Below are positions 23,883-27,833 of a stretch of DNA of 27,833 nucleotides, one piece after another. The notes under the pieces were generated by a model, which made no database searches, was not told the origin of the DNA, and saw nothing but the letters and a program-made list of their open reading frames with translations. The stretch lies in the NCBI GenBank assembly GCA_002492465.1, contig DKYT01000048.1:1-27833 (forward strand), in the 5' to 3' direction. Source of the DNA: Lachnospiraceae bacterium UBA7093 (GTDB lineage: Bacteria; Bacillota; Clostridia; Lachnospirales; Lachnospiraceae). Every line of letters begins with the position of its first letter. The stretch's first letter is position 1. A program made the translations under genes and the position numbers.

Positions 23883-25202
23883 TCATATCCCGCCTTTCAA
23901 CACAATGGCAAGGATATGGGCAAGGGGATCGCAGGCGTTTAAAATTTCCTCCAGAGTATTATTCTGGGCGCCAAGCTCGATCAACATGCTTTTGGGCTTT
24001 AAATGCATATTGAACCGGTAAGCCTTCAGGTATACCTTTCTGGCAATGCCCGGATAATATTCGTTTGCAGCCACCTGTGCCTGAAAAGAGAAAGCAAGAT
24101 TTTCCTGTATGTAAGGATTCTCCAGATAGGTAATATCACCGCTTTTGCTGCCATAGCTTAATCCGTTGAAAAACATAAATCTTGCGGTAGGGCGTCCCTG
24201 CAGGTCCATCACCAGCTTCCGGTCCCCCGACACGGCGTCTCTGTGGAGATCGATTACTACCTCAATGGTGGGATTTTCCTCCAATAGCTGTGTGATCGCA
24301 GGCAGCGTCTCGTTATACGCATTATCTCTCTCACTGTCATACACTTCTCTGTGATGAAGCACCTGAAAACCATACTTCTCTTCCAGAAGCTCCGTAAGCT
24401 TATCTCCCGCCCCCACAATGGTAGTGGAAAGATCTCCCGGAACAGAATCCAAAAAGCCCTCGCTGGCATGGGTGTGATAGAGCAGGATCTGCGGACCTTC
24501 CGTTTCCTGATTAATGGTTAAATCCTGATATAATAATTTATCCAAATCTGCATATTCCTCTTTCAGCCGGGTAGATTTGTCCACTGCATAGAAATTGGAT
24601 ATAAGCGCTTCATAATCCCATTTTTCCGACCAGTCGTAAGTATATGCCGGATAAACTGCCTCCTGAAATTCTCCTGTTCCGGTGTTTTCCGGTAGTTCCT
24701 GCTGTTCTTCCTCAGGAGTGTCCTGGCTTTCATTGCTATGTAGCTGGTTTTCCCGTTCCATCTCATCCAATACGCTTTTATCTATATGCAGCGCATCCTC
24801 CCCGTAATCCAGATGCTCCTCGTCTATATTTTTGTAATCCTCATCGGTGCCCTCCTGCCGGCGAATCAGCTCCGCCATCAGATCATCCTCCTGCTCTACC
24901 TGGGGTTCCTCCTGGGTAAGCATATAATCATAAAGCAAAAACTGCCGGATCATCAGCCTTTCCGCCAGGGAAAGGGTCTCCTCCCTCGCCTCCTCCTCAT
25001 CCAGATACCGGGAAATCTGAAAATACTCTCGTTCCATCTGACGATTTAAAAAATCCCCAATATGATTTTCCAGACACGGTGCCCCGCCGCTGCCGGTTCT
25101 TTTGTTTTTCATGAAACTGATCCCGCCGCACACAAGACAAACCAGCAGCAATCCGGGTATTCCCCATTTTCTTGCAATTTGTTTCCATTTTCTCCCAATC
25201 AT
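23883..25202 (-). CDS. spoIIP: Stage II sporulation protein P
   Basis: A 439-residue membrane-anchored cell-wall hydrolase of the SpoIID-SpoIIM-SpoIIP engulfment machine; SpoIIP has amidase and endopeptidase activity on septal peptidoglycan. An N-terminal signal-anchor (WGIPGLLLVCLVCGGISFM) is followed by a Glu-rich linker (residues about 60-190), and the C-terminal catalytic domain carries ILLYHTHASEGF (His), VVIDLHRDAVSGD (His) and MLIELGAQNNTLEEILNA (Glu). The ATG at 25202 gives the anchor at the right place; its ribosome site (GGGGTG) is weak. A TTG at 25253 overlapping the gpr stop would add 17 residues but has no ribosome site. Transcription probably comes from upstream of gpr or from a sigma-E promoter I cannot locate. 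Confidence 0.93.
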   Translation of the reverse strand: MIGRKWKQIARKWGIPGLLLVCLVCGGISFMKNKRTGSGGAPCLENHIGDFLNRQMEREYFQISRYLDEEEAREETLSLAERLMIRQFLLYDYMLTQEEPQVEQEDDLMAELIRRQEGTDEDYKNIDEEHLDYGEDALHIDKSVLDEMERENQLHSNESQDTPEEEQQELPENTGTGEFQEAVYPAYTYDWSEKWDYEALISNFYAVDKSTRLKEEYADLDKLLYQDLTINQETEGPQILLYHTHASEGFLDSVPGDLSTTIVGAGDKLTELLEEKYGFQVLHHREVYDSERDNAYNETLPAITQLLEENPTIEVVIDLHRDAVSGDRKLVMDLQGRPTARFMFFNGLSYGSKSGDITYLENPYIQENLAFSFQAQVAANEYYPGIARKVYLKAYRFNMHLKPKSMLIELGAQNNTLEEILNACDPLAHILAIVLKGGI

Positions 25203-25249
25203 GGCAAGCACCCCACTACGGAAGTATATGCTTATCCACGCGGGTTCAT

Positions 25250-26158
25250 TCAAATTTCAAGGGCACTGTTTAATGCGGTACAGATAATATGGCTGATCTG
25301 TTTGATCTCATAATCCACATCCTTTCCCGTCACATACATATTATAAAGTTCTCCAAGCCCCGCCAGCAGCTCATCCTGTATTTCCAACGGTTCCTCGCCG
25401 CTTTGGCGCATCATCTTTTCAAAAGCGTCGCTTACAATAGTAGCCGCATCCACCACTGTGGGCACGCCGATTGCGATCACTGGAACACCCAGCGCCTCTC
25501 CGGTAATGGCGTTCCTGTGGTTTCCCACGCCTGAGCCGGGATGAATCCCTGTATTGGTGATTTGAATGGTTCTGTTCAGGCGCTTGGTGGAGCGTGCCGC
25601 AAGGGCGTCTATGACAATCACCACGTCCGGCTTGGTCTTTTCCACCACTCCTTTGATAATCTCCTGGGATTCCATTCCTGTTTTTGCCATAACACCCGGT
25701 ATTAAACCGCTTACCATGTGGATCTGCTTCTTATTAAAAGCCGCCTTTCCATATTCCTTCACCATATGTCTGGTAATGGTAAGATTATCCACCACATTAG
25801 GGCCTAATGCGTCTGCGGTAACCTCCCGGTTGCCCAGCCCCACCACCATCACCGAAAGTTCCTTTTCAATATCCGGAATAATTTTTCTCAGCTGTTTTGC
25901 CAGTTCCCCGGAAATCTCTTCATGATAATCTTCGTCCGGCTGCGCCATTGTAGGCGCTTCCAGGGTAATATAAGTGCCCATGGGCTTCCCCATTGCCTTG
26001 GCTCCGTTCATGGTCTCGATCACCACCTTGGTAATGCGCAGTTCGCTCTCCTTGCGGTACTCTTCCTCCACGGACACTCCTCTGCACTCTCTGGCGTTTT
26101 CCTCCATGCTCTCCCGTGCCTCTAACGCCAAATCCGTCCTTACTTTTATGCTGTTCAT
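25250..26158 (-). CDS. gpr: Spore germination endopeptidase GPR
   Basis: A 302-residue protease that degrades small acid-soluble spore proteins (SASPs) at germination. It begins NSIKVRTDLALEARESMEEN, the zymogen segment whose target-like sequence is removed on maturation, and has VVGLGNREVTADALGPNVVD and IDALAARSTKRLNRTIQITN, then TGIHPGSGVGNHRNAITGEA, all GPR hallmarks. ATG at 26158 with TGGAGGAG 3-4 nt upstream; the longer frame adds 14 residues with no ribosome site. Upstream GAATAT and AAATAATA could be a weak sigma-G/F promoter but the match is poor. Next to rpsT on the opposite strand, as in Bacillus. Confidence 0.96.
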   Translation of the reverse strand: MNSIKVRTDLALEARESMEENARECRGVSVEEEYRKESELRITKVVIETMNGAKAMGKPMGTYITLEAPTMAQPDEDYHEEISGELAKQLRKIIPDIEKELSVMVVGLGNREVTADALGPNVVDNLTITRHMVKEYGKAAFNKKQIHMVSGLIPGVMAKTGMESQEIIKGVVEKTKPDVVIVIDALAARSTKRLNRTIQITNTGIHPGSGVGNHRNAITGEALGVPVIAIGVPTVVDAATIVSDAFEKMMRQSGEEPLEIQDELLAGLGELYNMYVTGKDVDYEIKQISHIICTALNSALEI

Positions 26159-26218
26159 GTCTCCTCCAGATCGTATTATTTTAAAAACAGTATTTTCCAA
26201 ATATTCTTCAATTATGTA

Positions 26219-26247
26219 TTGACAGATACCGTTTTTGCAGATAAAAT
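26219..26247 (+). promoter_or_regulatory. Sigma-A promoter for rpsT
   Basis: Consensus TTGACA (26219-26224), 17-nt spacer and TAAAAT (26242-26247) on the plus strand. Predicted transcripts have an 80-nt leader with two small hairpins (AGAC/GTCT at 26269-26282; CATCA/TGATG just before the ribosome site). S20 is autoregulated in some bacteria, so the leader may be regulatory, but I recognise no known motif. Confidence 0.82.
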
Positions 26248-26336
26248 AATATGCGTGTGTTTACATTAAGACGTCCGTGTCTCCGGCTTTAATGGAACAT
26301 CATGAAAACTGATGATTGTAATAGGAGGTGTACATC

Positions 26337-26600
26337 GTGGCTAACATTAAATCTGCAAAGAAAAGAATTTTAGTAAACAGAACCAAAGCTGAAAGAAATA
26401 AAGCGATTAAGTCTGGTGTTAAGACGGCTGTCAAGAAAGTAAATGCCGCTATCGCAGCAAATGATAAGTCTGCCGCTGCCGCTGCATTGGTTGCCGCTAC
26501 AGCTACCATTGACAAGGCTGCTTCTAAAGGTGTTTATCATAAGAACACAGCTTCCAGAAAAGTATCCCGTTTAGCACAGGCTGTCAATAAAATGGCTTAA
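26337..26600 (+). CDS. rpsT: 30S ribosomal protein S20
   Basis: An 87-residue Lys/Arg/Ala-rich helical protein of the small subunit that binds 16S rRNA. It begins (M)ANIKSAKKRILVNRTKAERN and ends KNTASRKVSRLAQAVNKMA, full-length S20. GTG at 26337 with AGGAGG 8 nt upstream is the start; a GTG at 26328 is too close to the ribosome site. The only clear plus-strand protein gene here, divergent from gpr, as in Bacillus. Confidence 0.97.
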   Translation: MANIKSAKKRILVNRTKAERNKAIKSGVKTAVKKVNAAIAANDKSAAAAALVAATATIDKAASKGVYHKNTASRKVSRLAQAVNKMA

Positions 26601-26634
26601 TTTAATCGATCAGATATAGAAAAGCATAAACGCT

Positions 26635-26670
26635 AAAAACCGGCTCATACCCTCTTCTGAGCCGGTTTTT
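26635..26670. terminator. Bidirectional terminator between rpsT and the protease gene
   Basis: Perfect 13-bp inverted repeat AAAAACCGGCTCA / TGAGCCGGTTTTT with a 10-nt loop. U-runs exist on both strands, so it can stop rpsT and the convergent protease gene. The protease stop codon lies within this structure. Confidence 0.92.
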
Positions 26671-27478
26671 CATATAAGCCGTCTTGCGAAGCATGGCGGC
26701 GTTCGTTTTGATAAGCCTGCTGTATGGACTTTGCAGGCACAGCGGCAATTTCCCCCTCCAGTGTTCCCCCGGTAAGCATGCCCAGATAAGTCCCAAAACC
26801 GTCAAAAATTCCGCAGCCGGACATTCCCGGATATGCCCTTCCCTGGGCATAAATCATTTCCGCCTGAAAGGCTTCCAAGAAAACCGAAGGGGAAAGAATC
26901 TCACCATCCCGCTTTACGGGCATATTCCACTGGGACGCAACGTCCACCGCAAAGAACTTTTCCCCCTGTTTTGCTTCCCGGTCCGCCAGACGAATATTGC
27001 GCAGAGAGAGAAGCTCCTCATAAGATAATTCTTCTGTGGAAACGCTGATAAATCCCACATCAAAGTCCTCCGAAACCCCCATGACCTTTCCCTCCAAAAC
27101 CCTTCCGTCAAAAAAAGTCACATAGCTCTCCTCTCCCCAATATGCCAGCACATGACGGTTGGTTACGATCACAATTTCTTCTTCCAGCATTTTATAAATG
27201 CAGCCGCTGCCATAGTGATCTCCCGCCTGCACCCTGACGCAGCTTGGAAGCACATGGACAAACGCCCGTTCAAAATCCTCTTCCTTCTGTAATGGGGTGA
27301 CGGCAAGTTCCAGACTGACTGCCGCGCGGTAATCGCCTTCCAGGGTAGTTGCCTGAATTAAAGGCGGCAGCCTGTTTTCTTCCGCTGCAAGGCAAAAGCT
27401 TCCCAGGTTAAGCCAAAAAACGGTTGCCCATAAAGCGGACAGCGCTGTCAATCCGCCCCTTCTCTTTTTCCCTTTCAT
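26645..27478 (-). CDS. Secreted trypsin-like serine protease (S1C, no PDZ)
   Basis: A 277-residue exported protein. After KGKKRRGG comes a hydrophobic signal (LTALSALWATVFWLNL) ending near SFCLAAEE, so signal peptidase cleavage or a lipobox-like C is possible. The S1 catalytic triad is visible: His in VIVTNRHVLAYWG, Asp in SEDFDVGFISV, and Ser in YPGMSGCGIFDGFGTYLGML. The C-terminus ends soon after AVPAKSIQQAYQN, without the PDZ domain of DegP/HtrA. Start at 27478 has AAGGAAG 6 nt upstream; the longer frame runs into the 3' end of rnpB. The 3' coding end lies in the terminator hairpin. Substrate unknown. Confidence 0.83.
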   Translation of the reverse strand: MKGKKRRGGLTALSALWATVFWLNLGSFCLAAEENRLPPLIQATTLEGDYRAAVSLELAVTPLQKEEDFERAFVHVLPSCVRVQAGDHYGSGCIYKMLEEEIVIVTNRHVLAYWGEESYVTFFDGRVLEGKVMGVSEDFDVGFISVSTEELSYEELLSLRNIRLADREAKQGEKFFAVDVASQWNMPVKRDGEILSPSVFLEAFQAEMIYAQGRAYPGMSGCGIFDGFGTYLGMLTGGTLEGEIAAVPAKSIQQAYQNERRHASQDGLYEKPAQKRV

Positions 27479-27518
27479 AGCATGCTTCCTTTTGCCCACA
27501 GGCAATATATGAAAAATC

Positions 27519-27833
27519 AAGCAGAACGATAAGCCGGGTTATGTCGTTGAATGATCATCTATCTAGGACTGCCGTTACCGGCAGCCTCAAGCGACCCACC
27601 TGAAAGCTCGCCGGGCAGGCTGATAACGCTTTCTGTTTGGTCTTGCTTCGGATGGGGTTTACATGTGCCCTGTGAGTTACCCCACAGGCGGTAGTCTCTT
27701 ACACTGCCTTTCCACCCTTACCACAAACCGGCACTTCCATGCCGGGGGCGGTTTATTTCTGTTGCACTTGCCTTGGAGTCGCCTCCACCGGACGTTATCC
27801 GGCATCCTGCCCTGTGAAGCCCGGACTTTCCTC
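27519..27833 (-). ncRNA. rnpB: RNase P RNA, 5' end cut by window edge
   Basis: On the minus strand from the right edge: GAGGAAAGTCCGGGC (the conserved P4-proximal sequence at the 5' side), then hairpins typical of bacterial A-type RNase P, a GTAACTCACAGGG stretch, and the 3' end with CATAACCCGGCTTATCG near 27525-27545. At least 315 nt are seen; the first several tens of nucleotides, including the 5' strand of P1, lie beyond the edge. It is the catalytic RNA that matures tRNA 5' ends. The exact 3' end is an estimate. The protease gene starts about 40 nt downstream. Confidence 0.95.

Noticed and set aside
1..27833. CRISPR arrays, tRNA genes, prophage or transposase genes
   Set aside because: No regularly spaced repeats, cloverleaf-type tRNA sequences, phage structural genes or transposase motifs were seen in any frame.

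Overview
The window reads as the chromosome of a motile, endospore-forming, low-to-mid-GC Firmicute, most likely class Clostridia, family Lachnospiraceae. The basis is a fla/che-type flagellar operon directly downstream of codY, sporulation genes (gpr, spoIIP, an uninterrupted sigK-type sigma factor), an A-type RNase P RNA, and gene order shared with Bacillus/Clostridium. The taxon is inferred from gene content. No 16S gene or other direct marker is present. Almost everything is on the minus strand, so biological order runs right to left. rpsT is the only clear plus-strand gene.

Right end to about 20 kb (biological order): rnpB (RNase P RNA, 5' end cut by the window edge), a secreted trypsin-like serine protease without a PDZ domain, then plus-strand rpsT, which converges on the protease at a shared terminator hairpin. 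Divergent from rpsT is a minus-strand run gpr-spoIIP-lepA-hemW-sigK closed by a terminator near 20.05 kb. gpr-spoIIP-lepA-hemW next to rpsT is also the Bacillus order.

20-16.5 kb: comM (YifB), dprA, a 58-residue DUF3006-like protein and a short A24 prepilin peptidase are tightly packed. All four have plausible links to natural transformation or pilus biogenesis.

16.55-15.9 kb: this roughly 660-base gap without a credible gene is the most unusual part of the window. It holds a 370-bp near-perfect palindrome whose tip carries two further small hairpins (a T-shaped fold resembling a viral terminal repeat) and a second, 140-bp inverted-repeat element. The two share a 38-nt core at 32/38 identity, so they look like members of one repeat family. 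In the long arms, five of seven non-Watson-Crick positions become G-U pairs in a minus-strand RNA and none do in a plus-strand RNA.

15.9-12.9 kb: topA and codY, each with a good vegetative promoter, then a codY terminator.

12.7-0 kb: a flagellar operon from a sigma-A-like promoter: flgB-flgC-fliE-fliF-fliG-fliH-fliI-fliJ-motE-like-fliK-flgD-(TIGR02530-type protein)-flgE-flbD-motA (cut by the left edge). These genes build the rod, MS ring, rotor switch, type III export ATPase complex, hook-length control, hook and stator. Compared with Bacillus, the topA-to-codY interval has lost the gid/codV/clpQ/clpY block. Many starts are GTG or TTG with strong upstream ribosome binding sites, and several starts here were moved from the first possible codon on that basis.
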